A stretch of DNA of 64,000 nt from Erysipelatoclostridium sp. An173. GTDB lineage: Bacteria; Bacillota_I; Bacilli_A; Erysipelotrichales; Coprobacillaceae. The notes under the pieces are model-generated. The model was not told the origin of the DNA, searched no databases, and worked only from the letters and a program-made list of their open reading frames with translations. The stretch's first letter is position 1. Each line of letters starts with the position of its first letter. Shown in pieces: positions 53,002 to 62,675 of the stretch. The stretch is from NCBI RefSeq assembly GCF_002160495.1, contig NZ_NFKR01000001.1, positions 1 to 64,000 of the forward strand, read 5' to 3'. Made by a program: the position numbers and the translations under genes.

Positions 53002-53385
53002 TTATTGATACTCAAAAGAAATTAGAATCAGTTTTTCTAAATCAATTTCTATTTCAAAACCATATTCATCACTATCTCGAATTACTTTTGTTACAATATA
53101 ATAATAACTCCCCATATCATCAACAGTATAATTAATCTGATAATCACCAACACTAATTTCATCGCTAAATAAAATACTATTAGCTATCGTTTCTTTATAG
53201 TAAGTTATTATTGCCAATTCAATCAGACGATTTTCATCAATTGCTTTTATTCTTGATATACTTCGACTATTTTCTATTACATTAGAAAAAAATGTTGTAA
53301 TATTTAAAACAATGACCATAAAGATAATTAAAACAATTTGTAAAATAGCTCCCTTAGTTTTCTTCGATTTCAGCACTAGTTTCAT
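53002..53385 (-). CDS. comGG: ComGG-like competence pseudopilin accessory protein
   Basis: A 127-residue protein with one N-terminal membrane helix (about 10-32, ILQIVLIIFMVIVLNITTFF) and a polar outside domain. Assigned mainly by position as the last gene of the comG operon. It lacks a standard GFTLxE prepilin cleavage motif, as ComGG proteins often do. It overlaps comGF by 32 bases. Confidence 0.65.
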   Translation of the reverse strand: MKLVLKSKKTKGAILQIVLIIFMVIVLNITTFFSNVIENSRSISRIKAIDENRLIELAIITYYKETIANSILFSDEISVGDYQINYTVDDMGSYYYIVTKVIRDSDEYGFEIEIDLEKLILISFEYQ

Positions 53386-53821
53386 TTTCTTCCTCGCTTA
53401 TTTGATAATCACAGGCAATCAAATAAGTATAATTATTATCATCACGATTTAATTCCATATAAATATTTCTATCATTTTGATAAAAAGATAACTCATCTAC
53501 ATTATGAATCAAAATATCAAATCCTGGTTCTTTTACAACCCGACCATTATCAAGCGATATTGTAAACTGCTCATCATCTTCATTAGTATAGATTAAGCTA
53601 TCAGATACTTGAATATCTTTAGCAGTAAATAAAATTTTACTAATTTGATTGGCACCTAGTGAAAAGCTGCTTGTAGTAATTTCAAGGTTATCTTTAACTG
53701 TAATAACTTTTAAAATTGGTACTGTATTTAAAATAATCAACAAGCATATCGATAATGAAAACAATACCTCTATTAAGGTAAAACCTCGTTTATCATTGTG
53801 TACAAATTGTTGCCACTCCAT
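53354..53821 (-). CDS. comGF: Competence pseudopilus protein ComGF
   Basis: A 155-residue protein with a type IV prepilin-like start: KRGFTLIEVLFSLS (about residues 11-24) and one hydrophobic helix, then a beta-rich domain of the ComGF family. The acidic tail SEEENETSAEIEEN is unusual. It overlaps comGE at the start and comGG at the end. Confidence 0.8.
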   Translation of the reverse strand: MEWQQFVHNDKRGFTLIEVLFSLSICLLIILNTVPILKVITVKDNLEITTSSFSLGANQISKILFTAKDIQVSDSLIYTNEDDEQFTISLDNGRVVKEPGFDILIHNVDELSFYQNDRNIYMELNRDDNNYTYLIACDYQISEEENETSAEIEEN

Positions 53822-53994
53822 AACTGTCTTTCCTTGATTTTTTGCTGTTCTATATATTGCTTATATTCTTGTTGATTATCTTGATAATGATTTAAAGCCA
53901 AATTGTAACAGCTTAAAATAATTACAACACAGCTTACAAAAATATTAAACGCAAGTAAAGTTTCAACTAAAGTAGTTCCTTTTTTAACGAACAT
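53773..53994 (-). CDS. comGE: Competence pseudopilus protein ComGE-like
   Basis: A 73-residue protein starting MFVKKGTTLVETLLAFNIF, a prepilin-type leader in which Thr replaces Phe in the usual GFTLxE, followed by a short polar tail. It is assigned from the operon position and this motif. The ATG at 53994, which lies within the end of comGD, is preferred over 54015. Confidence 0.65.
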   Translation of the reverse strand: MFVKKGTTLVETLLAFNIFVSCVVIILSCYNLALNHYQDNQQEYKQYIEQQKIKERQLWSGNNLYTMINEVLP

Positions 53995-54391
53995 AAAAAG
54001 CCCCACTACCAACATTTAAAATAATTGTTTTAATTTCATTTGTATTGCCTAGTTCGATCCGACCGCCTGAACTAATATTGCCATTTTTATTAAAATGAAA
54101 ATCATAGTAATATTTAAAGTAATAAGAAAAATTTAATAACAGTGTACGACTTTTGTTACCTTGACTATACGATATCTGATTTGATGAAATATTGATATCT
54201 ACTTGATCGTGACTAGTTAAAGCTAACATTTTTGCTTCCTCTAATAAAGATATAATCTGACTACATTGCTGTTCTATTGCAATTTTAGGACGATTAGAGA
54301 TACTAAAATGTAAAGTAAAGACACTTAAGACAATCATAATACTTAATACAAATAACATCTCAACCATGGTAAATCCTTTTTTACCTAGCAT
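53984..54391 (-). CDS. comGD: Competence pseudopilus protein ComGD
   Basis: A 135-residue pseudopilin with the processing motif KKGFTMVEMLFVLSIM at residues 4-19 and a single helix, then a pilin-type beta domain. The ATG at 54391 is chosen over 54427 because it places the leader in the usual length. Overlaps comGC (ten bases) and comGE. Confidence 0.78.
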   Translation of the reverse strand: MLGKKGFTMVEMLFVLSIMIVLSVFTLHFSISNRPKIAIEQQCSQIISLLEEAKMLALTSHDQVDINISSNQISYSQGNKSRTLLLNFSYYFKYYYDFHFNKNGNISSGGRIELGNTNEIKTIILNVGSGAFYVR

Positions 54392-54689
54392 ATGCTTGAC
54401 CATCACTGATATAAATTGATAAACCACTAGGACAAGTAGCCTGTTTTTGAGTTAAGTAAGGATGATCACCTGATGTTAAATCAGAAATACTAGTTGGTAA
54501 TCTGCCATGCTCGATCTCATACAATATTATCTGTGAATTAACCACTTCGATTTGAGCGTCACAACTTTTTTCTTTAACAACTCGATTTTTACTAGTTACA
54601 TTAGGAATAACCAATAACAAAATTACTAAAATAATTGAAATACAAAAAATCAATTCAATCAAAGTAAAACCTTTTTGCATCTTTTTCAT
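54381..54689 (-). CDS. comGC: Major competence pseudopilin ComGC
   Basis: A 102-residue major pseudopilin of the DNA-uptake pilus. The leader KKMQKGFTLIELIFCISIILVI contains the peptidase cleavage motif GFTLIE near residues 7-12. Cysteines at about residues 43 and 84 (KSCDA, ATCPSG) would form the usual intramolecular disulfide. A shorter start at the ATG three codons in is possible. It needs the prepilin peptidase ComC, encoded elsewhere. Confidence 0.88.
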   Translation of the reverse strand: MKKMQKGFTLIELIFCISIILVILLLVIPNVTSKNRVVKEKSCDAQIEVVNSQIILYEIEHGRLPTSISDLTSGDHPYLTQKQATCPSGLSIYISDGQAYAR

Positions 54690-54704
54690 TTTCCATCGCT
54701 CCCT

Positions 54705-55706
54705 TTATAAATTATTTACTACATTCATCATTGGAATAATAATGGAAACATAAACCATTATTACAAATACCGCAGTAAAACAATACACAAAAACAACTGC
54801 AATTTTAATAATTTTACTAATATGATGATTTAAATTATCAAGTGATAAAGTCAAATAATTGCTCATTGATTTTTGTTTTCGATTATCGTGATACAATAAC
54901 TTAAAACATGTAACTAATAATGGTTCAAAATAGATAAATTCACTAATTATCTTTTCGAGATCTTCACCTTCTAAAATTTTTAAATAGATTTCATAGATTA
55001 ACATTTTAATATCACTATCATCTATCTTTTGATAAAGCATAACAATAATATCAGTTGAATCATAACCAATTTCCAAAAGTTCATTGTAATAAAGGGCAAA
55101 TTTTAATGAATAATACTTTTGGATAGTTGCTTTAGTTATGAACACGTGTTGAACTAAAAAATCCAATAATTGATAATACTGTTTTTTAATAGCATATATC
55201 GTTATTGATGAAGCTATAATAAGTATTAAAATTGCAAAAATAATTAAAATGGGAATTATTTTAAATAAGGTAAAAATAAGATTTGTAAAAAAACCAGGTG
55301 TGATATCAAATTCAAGAAAGAGCTGACTAACCGATGGTAATAATCCATAGACGATAAAAATTGAAAATGCAACTAAAAAAATAATCAAAATACATGGATA
55401 TGTTAATTGTTTTTTTAGTTTTGTTTTTGTTTCACTCATTTTCTTCCATATTTTTAAACTTTGTAATATTGCTTTAGAAATATTATTATCTAAACGAAAG
55501 AACTTAAAAAATTCTATAAATAAATGATTAAAATTGCTTTGGATAATCGCTTCATCTAAACTATATCCCTCATTTAAAGCCTTCTTTATTGAGTTAATAT
55601 TTGGATTTTTAGAAACTGCCTGACATAATTGTAAAATATCTTCAATTAAATAACCCTGATTTAAAAATATCGCTATATTTTCTAATAATCGATAATCATC
55701 ATTCAT
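54705..55706 (-). CDS. comGB: Competence type II secretion membrane protein ComGB
   Basis: A 333-residue polytopic membrane platform of the pseudopilus, a GspF-family protein. About three membrane segments are visible (near 105-130, 155-180 and 305-328), flanked by two copies of a helical cytosolic domain with LxEGxSLxEAI-like NEGYSLDEAI. It overlaps comGA by eight bases. Confidence 0.87.
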   Translation of the reverse strand: MNDDYRLLENIAIFLNQGYLIEDILQLCQAVSKNPNINSIKKALNEGYSLDEAIIQSNFNHLFIEFFKFFRLDNNISKAILQSLKIWKKMSETKTKLKKQLTYPCILIIFLVAFSIFIVYGLLPSVSQLFLEFDITPGFFTNLIFTLFKIIPILIIFAILILIIASSITIYAIKKQYYQLLDFLVQHVFITKATIQKYYSLKFALYYNELLEIGYDSTDIIVMLYQKIDDSDIKMLIYEIYLKILEGEDLEKIISEFIYFEPLLVTCFKLLYHDNRKQKSMSNYLTLSLDNLNHHISKIIKIAVVFVYCFTAVFVIMVYVSIIIPMMNVVNNL

Positions 55707-56685
55707 ATCCGATACCGGTTACTTGGCGATAATCAACCAAATCCTTCTCTAATAAATATTTTACATTTTCACTAAAAGTATGATATTTAAAATCCTGATT
55801 ATTTAAATAATTTAAAACGTTTTTACGATCAATAAACTCAGGTAAAATCAATGGTTTATGACTATATTTATGATAAAGCATTTTTTGCGACAAAACACCA
55901 ACCAAAACATCTTCAATATCTATTTTTAAAACTCCTAAATTCAATAATCTTCTAATTGCCATTAAACAATCACTTGAATGAAGTGTAGTTAAAACTAAAT
56001 GGCCAGTCAATGCACACGTAATTGCCAATTTAGCCGTTTGTTCATCACGAATTTCACCTATCATAATTATATCGGGATCATGTCTTAAAATCTGTTTTAA
56101 AGAGTTTTGATAAGTAATTCCCAATTTTTCATTTATTTGTAATTGCAAACAATAGTCTTTCTTTATTTCAATAGGATCTTCTAGTGTAACTATATTCTTG
56201 CGTCGATATTGATTAATAGTATCTAACAATGCATACAGTGTAGTAGACTTACCAGAACCTGTTGCCCCACTTACAATAAATAAACCAGTATTTTGCAAAG
56301 TAATTGATTTTAGAAACTCTATAACATCATTAAATATAGTTAATTCTTCAATCGATAATATTTTATGATTGTTTAAAATTCTAATTACGATACTATCTAA
56401 ATCTTTACCTGGTAAACTAGAAATTCTTAAATAATAGACTTTATTTTCATACGTATAATTTAAATGACCTGTTTGTGGGCGTAAACGATAATTCATGTCA
56501 ATATTCGATTTAAATCGAATATAGTTAAATAATTTAGCTCCGATTTTAGTTTCAATTTGATCATGCAAAATCAAATCTCCTTGCTGTCGAAAAGAAATTG
56601 TACATCGATTTTTATTTAAAAAGTGGATATCAGTTGTTTTGCTTTCTATTGCTCGATTTAGAATTTTTTCAAAAAGTTCATCCAT
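55699..56685 (-). CDS. comGA: Competence type II/IV secretion ATPase ComGA
   Basis: A 328-residue hexameric ATPase that drives pseudopilus extension for DNA uptake. Walker A GATGSGKSTT (about 140-149), the Asp box ITLEDPIEI-like VTLEDPIEI, Walker B PDIIMIGEIRD (about 205-215) and the His box LTTLHSSD are all intact. It is the first gene of a seven-gene comG operon. A GGAGG site precedes the ATG. No clear ComK box was found upstream. Confidence 0.93.
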   Translation of the reverse strand: MDELFEKILNRAIESKTTDIHFLNKNRCTISFRQQGDLILHDQIETKIGAKLFNYIRFKSNIDMNYRLRPQTGHLNYTYENKVYYLRISSLPGKDLDSIVIRILNNHKILSIEELTIFNDVIEFLKSITLQNTGLFIVSGATGSGKSTTLYALLDTINQYRRKNIVTLEDPIEIKKDYCLQLQINEKLGITYQNSLKQILRHDPDIIMIGEIRDEQTAKLAITCALTGHLVLTTLHSSDCLMAIRRLLNLGVLKIDIEDVLVGVLSQKMLYHKYSHKPLILPEFIDRKNVLNYLNNQDFKYHTFSENVKYLLEKDLVDYRQVTGIGYE

Positions 56686-56747
56686 AAAATTCTACCTCCT
56701 ACTTATCATTTACACCCCAAACTATAAAATTACTTGCTTAAAATAAA

Positions 56748-56775
56748 AAAAATCGTAAAAATTACGATTTTTGTA
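56748..56775 (-). terminator. Rho-independent terminator after the MBL hydrolase
   Basis: The stem AAATCGTAA/TTACGATTT with a short loop is followed by a T-run on the minus strand. Confidence 0.8.
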
Positions 56776-57379
56776 AATATGGATTAGATAATAATTCACT
56801 TTTTAAAGTGGAACTAGGTCCATGTCCTGGATATAAAGTTGCATCAAAATTAAATGTTTTAATTTTTTCAATTGAAGTTAATGTATCATATTTAGATGAA
56901 TTTGGAAAATCAAATCGGCCAATAGAACCATTGAATAAAACATCTCCTGAAAAAATAACATTTTCATCTTCAAGATAAATCATTGAAGCACCGGGACAAT
57001 GTCCTGGCAAATGAAACCAGCAAATTTTAAAACCGGAAATTTCCATATGCTCACTAGCTGGAGTCACTGGAGCGCTTAAACTAAATGGTTTTTCTAAATA
57101 CGATAAATTTAGACGCGAATTTGTAAGCATTTCAATATCTTCATGATGAATATAAATTGGACAATGATATTTATCATACAAATAATCCACAGCGCCAATA
57201 TGATCAAAATGCCCATGAGTTAATAAAATAGCATCTAAAACCAATTCATTTTCTTCTAAATATTTAGCTACTTTTTTTCCTTGTGCTCCCGGATCAATTA
57301 TCATACAGTGATTTTCATCATTGCTAACAATATAACAGTTAGTTTGCATAACTCCTAAAACAAAAGTTTTTATTTTCAT
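56762..57379 (-). CDS. MBL-fold hydrolase (YqgX, glyoxalase II-like)
   Basis: A 205-residue metallo-beta-lactamase-fold enzyme. Zinc motif LTHGHFDHIG (about residues 54-63), PGHCPGA (about 128-134), SGDVLF (about 149-154) and a C-terminal YPGHGP are intact. The group (YqgX in B. subtilis) is close to glyoxalase II and may hydrolyse thioesters; its real substrate is unknown. It lies next to rpmG and the PBP gene, which matches the B. subtilis yqg region. Confidence 0.9.
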   Translation of the reverse strand: MKIKTFVLGVMQTNCYIVSNDENHCMIIDPGAQGKKVAKYLEENELVLDAILLTHGHFDHIGAVDYLYDKYHCPIYIHHEDIEMLTNSRLNLSYLEKPFSLSAPVTPASEHMEISGFKICWFHLPGHCPGASMIYLEDENVIFSGDVLFNGSIGRFDFPNSSKYDTLTSIEKIKTFNFDATLYPGHGPSSTLKSELLSNPYLQKS

Positions 57380-57395
57380 AATTAATGCTCCAATA

Positions 57396-57419
57396 AAGAA
57401 AAAAAGCCCAAGTGCTTAT
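57396..57419 (-). terminator. Terminator after rpmG
   Basis: On the minus strand AAGCAC...GGGCTT forms an imperfect stem followed by seven T residues. Confidence 0.6.
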
Positions 57420-57565
57420 TTCTTTTCCTTATGAACAGTTTTTTTGTTACATCTAGGACAATATTTGTTGATTTCCATTCTTTCTGGATGATTACGTTTA
57501 TTTTTTGTATTAATATAGTTTTCTTCACCACATTCAGTACATCTATAAATAATATTTTCTCTCAT
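57416..57565 (-). CDS. rpmG: Ribosomal protein L33 (bL33)
   Basis: A 49-residue ribosomal protein. The sequence begins [17 protein letters not shown] and keeps both zinc pairs (CTEC and CPRC), so it is the zinc-binding form. A GGAGGT ribosome site lies upstream. The four-cysteine type is replaced by a cysteine-free copy under zinc shortage in B. subtilis; no second copy is in this window. Confidence 0.95.
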   Translation of the reverse strand: MRENIIYRCTECGEENYINTKNKRNHPERMEINKYCPRCNKKTVHKEKK

Positions 57566-57637
57566 TATTTACACCTCCATCAGTAAACTTTCGACATATA
57601 TAATATCATAGTCTTTTAATAATTACTAGCACTTTTT

Positions 57638-59743
57638 TTAATTTACGCCATACTTTTCTACATATTTATCAACAACCTGGCTTGAAACTAGTGGTGCCGA
57701 GCTACTTCCACCATTTGAAGCATAAGTTTGACGAAATGCTAAGCAAGCAAAAACTAATACTGGTTCTGATGATTCATCAGCTGCAATATAACCAATTTGT
57801 AAATGGTTTGGATAATCGTTTTCAGTATCAGGGTAATCATATATTTCAGCTGTACCAGTTTTAGCCCAAGTTGTATATGATTTTGTACTCCAATAAGAAT
57901 GACATGTTCCTTGATCACGAGTTACACAAGCACGCATTCCTTCTTTAATTCGACCAAATGCTGTAGCTTGATTGCTTACATCATCTAAAACAGTAGTATC
58001 AGATGAATAATTGGTTTCAACATTACCTTCATCATCAGTAGTATAAGAATCTAAAAATAATTTTGGTTGCACACGTTTACCACCATTGGCTAAAGTACAA
58101 GCATATTGTGCCAATTGGATATTAGTATAAGCATCATATTGACCAATCATCGCATCTAATAATAGACCACTAGCACGATTATGACCGCGGTATCCAAGAG
58201 CTTCATTAGGAACATCAAGACCTGTTTTTACCCCTAAACCTAATTCACCTAAATCACGACGTAACGTATCAAAGGCTTCTTGATTAATTTTTAATGGTCC
58301 ATCGTAAATATATTCAGCACCACCTAATAACATAGCAATTCTAAACATATAAACGTTTGATGAATAAGCAATTGCATCAACTTCATTAATATTTCCAAAT
58401 GATTTCCATGATTTTTTTTCTGCAGTATTTTTTATCTTAATCGGTTCATCCATAAAATACGTATTTGGAGTAATTAAATTATTTTTAAAACCAACATATA
58501 AAGAACCGCCCTTGATAGTAGATCCTATCAAATTGGCATCTAAATAATTTCCAGCGGCGTAGTCTGATACTTCACCGGTTTCTTTATTTATAGTTTTACC
58601 AGACATAACAATAATTTCACCAGTTTGAGGATCCATTAGTGTTAAAAACATCTTATTAAAATGTTTATTATTGGCATTACAAGCCTTTAATTCATTTTCA
58701 ATTACCTGGTCAGCAAATTGTTGCAATTCCCAATCGATTGAAAGACGAATATTAGCTCCTGCCGTTCCAGAAGTAACGTTAGTAATAACGGGATTACCGT
58801 CACTATCATAATCTAAAGTATAACTACTATCATTACCTCTTAAAATATCTTCATATTGTTGTTCTAATCCAGAAACACCAACACGAGCATCATTTTGATA
58901 TCCAAGTGCTAATAGTTCATTTCTTAGCTCAGCTGGTAACCCTTGTTTTTTAGTTGTTACACTTCCTAAAACTTGAGAAAATGAAGAGCCATATAATTTT
59001 TGTCTTGACCAGTCAGTAGTAATTGTAATACCCGGCAAAATTCCTGAATTTTCACCAATTATACTAGCTTCTTCATCTGTTAATCCTTCAGCTAAAACTG
59101 TAGAACCACTAGTACAGTTATTCATTAGATAATAAAAATGAGCATATTTAATATCATTTGCATCCATATATTGATTAATTAACTCTGGTGTAATTCGTTC
59201 AATCTGTAAATTATAGATTACTTTACTAGAGTTATCTTGACCCTGAGCCTGTTTTCTTTCTTCATCAGTAATTAATGAATCTGCCACATCTTCATGAAAC
59301 ATAATAAAATAATCTTTTTTTGCACGTTCACTAATTATATCATCATTATTAACATCTAAATTAATAGTTTTAGCCAAAAAATTTGCTGACTCTTTTAAAA
59401 CATCATCAGATATTTTTTTAGGTGCATAATATGTAGCACTTATTACATTGACATTATCTACTAATTTAGTGTAATTTCGATCAACAATTTCACCTCGAGG
59501 AGCATCAGTAGAATAAGTAGTTGTTCCATATTGTTCTAATTTGACTTCTAATTCATCTGCTTGAACAAATTGGATATATCCTAATCGAAAAGCCATGATA
59601 GATGTAAATGCAAGCACTACACAAAGTAATCCTATCAAACGACGACTTACGATATTATCTTGTTTATTTTTTTGATCACGCTCTTGTTCCAAAGCGCCAT
59701 AAAAACGTACTTTAGGTATTTTCTTTTTAAAATTTAATCTCAT
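57638..59743 (-). CDS. pbpA: Class B penicillin-binding protein (PBP2A-type transpeptidase)
   Basis: A 701-residue membrane-anchored peptidoglycan transpeptidase. A short basic N-terminus and one membrane helix (about 35-55) are followed by a dimerisation domain (about 60-300) and the transpeptidase domain with active-site GSTIK (Ser near residue 406), YSSN and AKTGTAE. This is PBP class B; the position by rpmG matches B. subtilis pbpA, which elongates the side wall. Cysteines are few. The B. subtilis homologue is close in length (716 residues). Confidence 0.9.
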   Translation of the reverse strand: MRLNFKKKIPKVRFYGALEQERDQKNKQDNIVSRRLIGLLCVVLAFTSIMAFRLGYIQFVQADELEVKLEQYGTTTYSTDAPRGEIVDRNYTKLVDNVNVISATYYAPKKISDDVLKESANFLAKTINLDVNNDDIISERAKKDYFIMFHEDVADSLITDEERKQAQGQDNSSKVIYNLQIERITPELINQYMDANDIKYAHFYYLMNNCTSGSTVLAEGLTDEEASIIGENSGILPGITITTDWSRQKLYGSSFSQVLGSVTTKKQGLPAELRNELLALGYQNDARVGVSGLEQQYEDILRGNDSSYTLDYDSDGNPVITNVTSGTAGANIRLSIDWELQQFADQVIENELKACNANNKHFNKMFLTLMDPQTGEIIVMSGKTINKETGEVSDYAAGNYLDANLIGSTIKGGSLYVGFKNNLITPNTYFMDEPIKIKNTAEKKSWKSFGNINEVDAIAYSSNVYMFRIAMLLGGAEYIYDGPLKINQEAFDTLRRDLGELGLGVKTGLDVPNEALGYRGHNRASGLLLDAMIGQYDAYTNIQLAQYACTLANGGKRVQPKLFLDSYTTDDEGNVETNYSSDTTVLDDVSNQATAFGRIKEGMRACVTRDQGTCHSYWSTKSYTTWAKTGTAEIYDYPDTENDYPNHLQIGYIAADESSEPVLVFACLAFRQTYASNGGSSSAPLVSSQVVDKYVEKYGVN

Positions 59744-59859
59744 CTAGATACCTCCATATTACGAACTTATTATAGACTAATTTAGATATTAAGTAAATTA
59801 AAACCGATAATTACCATAAAATTTAGAATCCACCCATAATTGTTTATAATTTTATAATA

Positions 59860-59886
59860 AAACCGTACGAATTTTTTCATACGGTT
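59860..59886 (-). terminator. Terminator after lepA
   Basis: On the minus strand AACCGTATGAA and TTCGTACGGTT form a stem with one mismatch, followed by TTATT. Confidence 0.75.
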
Positions 59887-59913
59887 AATATTTTAAAATT
59901 TTAATATTTATTT

Positions 59914-61722
59914 TTATTCATCATCAACAGAAAGAATCGCCATAAAAGCTTCTTGTGGTATTTCTACTGAACCAACTGCTTTCATTCGTTTTTTACCTTC
60001 TTTTTGTTTTTCTAATAATTTTTTCTTTCGTGAAACATCGCCACCATAACATTTTGCTAAAACATTTTTACGCATCGCCTTTATTGTTGTTCGAGCAATG
60101 ATTTTCCCTTGTAAAGCTGCTTGAACAGGAACTTCAAACATCTGGCGTGGAATCAATTCTTTTAATTTTTCACAAATTATTTTTCCTCTACTATAAGCAA
60201 AATCTTTATGAACAATAGTTGAAAGAGCATCGACAACTTCACCATTTAATAAAATATCCATTTTTTGAAGCTTACTTGTACGATAACCGATTATTTCATA
60301 ATCTAAAGAAGCATAACCTTTAGTACTAGATTTTAATTTATCAAAAAAGTCATAAACGATTTCTGATAAAGGAATTTCATAAATAATATTTTGGCGAGTA
60401 TCATCAATATATTCAATATTTTGATATTCCCCACGTTTAGCCTGGCATAACTCCATAATTGCTCCAACAAACTCATTAGGTGTCATAATCGAAGCTTTTA
60501 CATATGGCTCTTCAATATGATCTATTACTTGTGGTTCTGGCATTTTTGCTGGATTATCAACGATAACCTCAGTTTTATCTGTTAAATAACAATGATAAAT
60601 TACTGAAGGAGCAGTTGCTATTAAATCAAGATTAAACTCACGTTCTAATCTTTCTTGAATAACATCCATATGTAATAATCCTAAAAAACCGCATCTAAAA
60701 CCAAAACCTAACGCTTGTGATGTTTCTGGTTCAAACATTAATGATGAATCACTTAATTTCATCTTTTCTAAAGCTTCTCTTAAATCTTTATACTTTGCAT
60801 TATCAATTGGATATAATCCACAATAAACCATTGGATTTAATTGACGATAACCAGGTAATTGGGTAAATGATTCATTTTCTAAAGTAGTTACTGTATCACC
60901 CACATGAATATCCTGAATTGACTTAATCGATGCAGCAAACCAGCCTACTTCACCAGTAACCAATTCATCTTTCTTAACTTCACGAGGTGTCCGTACCCCT
61001 AATTCTGTTACTTCATAAGTAGCACCAGTAGCCATGAATCTAACCGTATCGCCTACTTTTATTTTTCCTTCTTTAATTCTTACAAAAACAATTACTCCGC
61101 GATAACTATCATAATAAGAATCAAAAATTAAAGCTTGTGTTGGATTATCGATACTACCTCCTGGAGCCGGGAACTCATGAACGATTTTTTCTAAAACTTC
61201 TTCAACATTCAAACCACTTTTAGCAGAAATCAAAGGGGCATGATCAGCTGGTAAACCGATAACATCCTCAATTTCTTTTATTGCCCGTTCAGGATTTGCA
61301 CTAGGTAAATCAATTTTATTTATTACTGGTAAAATTTCCAGATTACTATCTAAAGCCAAATAAACATTTGCCAATGTCTGCGCTTCAACACCTTGAACAG
61401 CATCGACAACTAAAACAGCACCTTCACAGGCAGCAAGCGATCTTGATACCTCATAAGTAAAATCTACGTGACCGGGAGTGTCGATCAAATGTAACAAATA
61501 TGTTTGGCCGTCTTTTGCAGTATAATTTAACTGTACTGCATTTAACTTAATTGTAATTCCTCTTTCACGTTCTAAATCCATACTATCAAGTAATTGTGCT
61601 TTCATTTCACGATCAGCCACAGCACCTGTGATTTGTAAAATTCGATCAGCTAAAGTACTCTTACCATGATCAATATGGGCAATGATTGAGAAATTTCTAA
61701 TTTTACTTTGGTCAATAGCCAT
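59914..61722 (-). CDS. lepA: Elongation factor 4 (LepA)
   Basis: A 602-residue translational GTPase involved in ribosome assembly and back-translocation. AHIDHGKST (G1, about residues 15-23), DTPGHVDF (G3, about 82-89) and NKIDLP (G4) are intact; the C-terminal domain with [15 protein letters not shown] is specific to LepA. In B. subtilis lepA lies near hemN and hrcA; neither is here. The start follows a modest ribosome site. Confidence 0.96.
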   Translation of the reverse strand: MAIDQSKIRNFSIIAHIDHGKSTLADRILQITGAVADREMKAQLLDSMDLERERGITIKLNAVQLNYTAKDGQTYLLHLIDTPGHVDFTYEVSRSLAACEGAVLVVDAVQGVEAQTLANVYLALDSNLEILPVINKIDLPSANPERAIKEIEDVIGLPADHAPLISAKSGLNVEEVLEKIVHEFPAPGGSIDNPTQALIFDSYYDSYRGVIVFVRIKEGKIKVGDTVRFMATGATYEVTELGVRTPREVKKDELVTGEVGWFAASIKSIQDIHVGDTVTTLENESFTQLPGYRQLNPMVYCGLYPIDNAKYKDLREALEKMKLSDSSLMFEPETSQALGFGFRCGFLGLLHMDVIQERLEREFNLDLIATAPSVIYHCYLTDKTEVIVDNPAKMPEPQVIDHIEEPYVKASIMTPNEFVGAIMELCQAKRGEYQNIEYIDDTRQNIIYEIPLSEIVYDFFDKLKSSTKGYASLDYEIIGYRTSKLQKMDILLNGEVVDALSTIVHKDFAYSRGKIICEKLKELIPRQMFEVPVQAALQGKIIARTTIKAMRKNVLAKCYGGDVSRKKKLLEKQKEGKKRMKAVGSVEIPQEAFMAILSVDDE

Positions 61723-61788
61723 TTAATCACCCACTTTCGTTTAGTAATTATAGCAAAAATATATACCAAAGACAATCAGTATTTCTTA

Positions 61789-62118
61789 CTAGTATTTAAA
61801 ATATTTATCAAGTAAAGAAACTCTTTCAGCCACTACTTCAATCGTTGTAATTTGCTTTGAATCACCACATTCCAAATTTCGAGAGTGAAGCCGTCCTTTA
61901 ATAGCTATCATACTACCTGGTTTAGCACAATCAATAATCATTTCTGCAATACCACGCCATAAAGAAACAACGATATAGTCACTTTCAAAGATACCTAATC
62001 CATTTTTATATCCCTTTTCAATTTGGATTGTCGCATTAGCAACTTTTACACCTCCTAAAGTCGTCTGCATTACTGGAATATCTACTAATTTTCCCACTAA
62101 AGCAACTGTATTCAACAT
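61789..62118 (-). CDS. ssb: Short single-stranded DNA-binding protein (SsbB/YwpH-like)
   Basis: A 109-residue OB-fold protein. LNTVALVGKLVDIPVM at the start and SMIAIKGRLHSR in the middle are SSB motifs. The protein ends right after the OB fold, with no acidic DDIPF-like tail, so it resembles the competence-linked SsbB rather than the replication SSB. With a complete comG operon in the window, a role in DNA uptake is plausible. It has a strong promoter of its own. Confidence 0.85.
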   Translation of the reverse strand: MLNTVALVGKLVDIPVMQTTLGGVKVANATIQIEKGYKNGLGIFESDYIVVSLWRGIAEMIIDCAKPGSMIAIKGRLHSRNLECGDSKQITTIEVVAERVSLLDKYFKY

Positions 62119-62143
62119 CTAAACATACCTCCTTCATCACACG

Positions 62144-62172
62144 ATTATAAGCGAGGGAAAATAGTATTTCAA
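62144..62172 (-). promoter_or_regulatory. Strong promoter of the short ssb gene
   Basis: On the minus strand, TTGAAA (62167-62172) and a perfect TATAAT (62144-62149) are spaced by 17 bases, about 25 bases before the ATG. Direct repeats lie further upstream at 62215-62275. Confidence 0.7.
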
Positions 62173-62209
62173 CACCCCTAAAATCACCACATTATCACAT
62201 ATTATAAAA

Positions 62210-62280
62210 ATGTAGCATATTTGAAACATTTGAAACCGAATATGTCAAAATAACGACCAGAAATGTCATAATAGTCCTAT
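62210..62280. repeat. Short direct repeats upstream of ssb
   Basis: Two ATTTGAAAC copies in tandem (about 62218-62236), then two related blocks ATGTCAAAATA and ATGTCATAATA about 22 bases apart (62242-62275). They could be binding sites for a regulator of ssb or of the genes beyond. No known consensus fits. Confidence 0.4.
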
Positions 62281-62317
62281 TTGGTCTTTATAAATTTGGC
62301 TAAAAATATTTAAAAAA

Positions 62318-62343
62318 AATCACCATAACGGTGATTTTTTTTC
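62318..62343 (-). terminator. Terminator overlapping the acpS end
   Basis: On the minus strand AATCACCGTTATGGTGATTTTTTTT forms a short GC-containing stem and T-run; the final codons of acpS lie inside it or just before. Confidence 0.75.
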
Positions 62344-62673
62344 ATCTTCAACAACAACATAAGCAATAGCATAATCTTGATCATGGGAAATTGAGATAAA
62401 TGTATTAGGAAAATTAATAAAGGGTTTTCCAGCTTCATCATTTAAAATCTCAATATCATGAAATGATACCATCTGATGTTCGATACCATAAGCTTTAAAA
62501 AAAGCTTCTTTACCGGCAAAACGCCCTGCTAAGTACTCACATTTATGTTTATCATTTTTTTTATTTAGAAAAACAGCTAATTCGTTTTTAGTTAAAATTC
62601 TACTTACTAGTTTTTCATCATTAATATTCAATCGTTTTAAATTTACGATATCACAGCCAATTCCAATAACCAT
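62320..62673 (-). CDS. acpS: Holo-[acyl-carrier-protein] synthase
   Basis: The enzyme transfers 4'-phosphopantetheine from CoA to acyl carrier protein. The 117 residues begin MVIGIGCDIVNLKRL, with the metal-binding Asp8, and contain RFAGKEAFFKAYG (about 50-62) with the catalytic Glu, and ISISHDQDYAIAYV at the end. Two bases separate it from the disordered-protein gene upstream, so they share a transcript. Confidence 0.95.
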   Translation of the reverse strand: MVIGIGCDIVNLKRLNINDEKLVSRILTKNELAVFLNKKNDKHKCEYLAGRFAGKEAFFKAYGIEHQMVSFHDIEILNDEAGKPFINFPNTFISISHDQDYAIAYVVVEDEKKSPLW

Positions 62674-62675
62674 GT

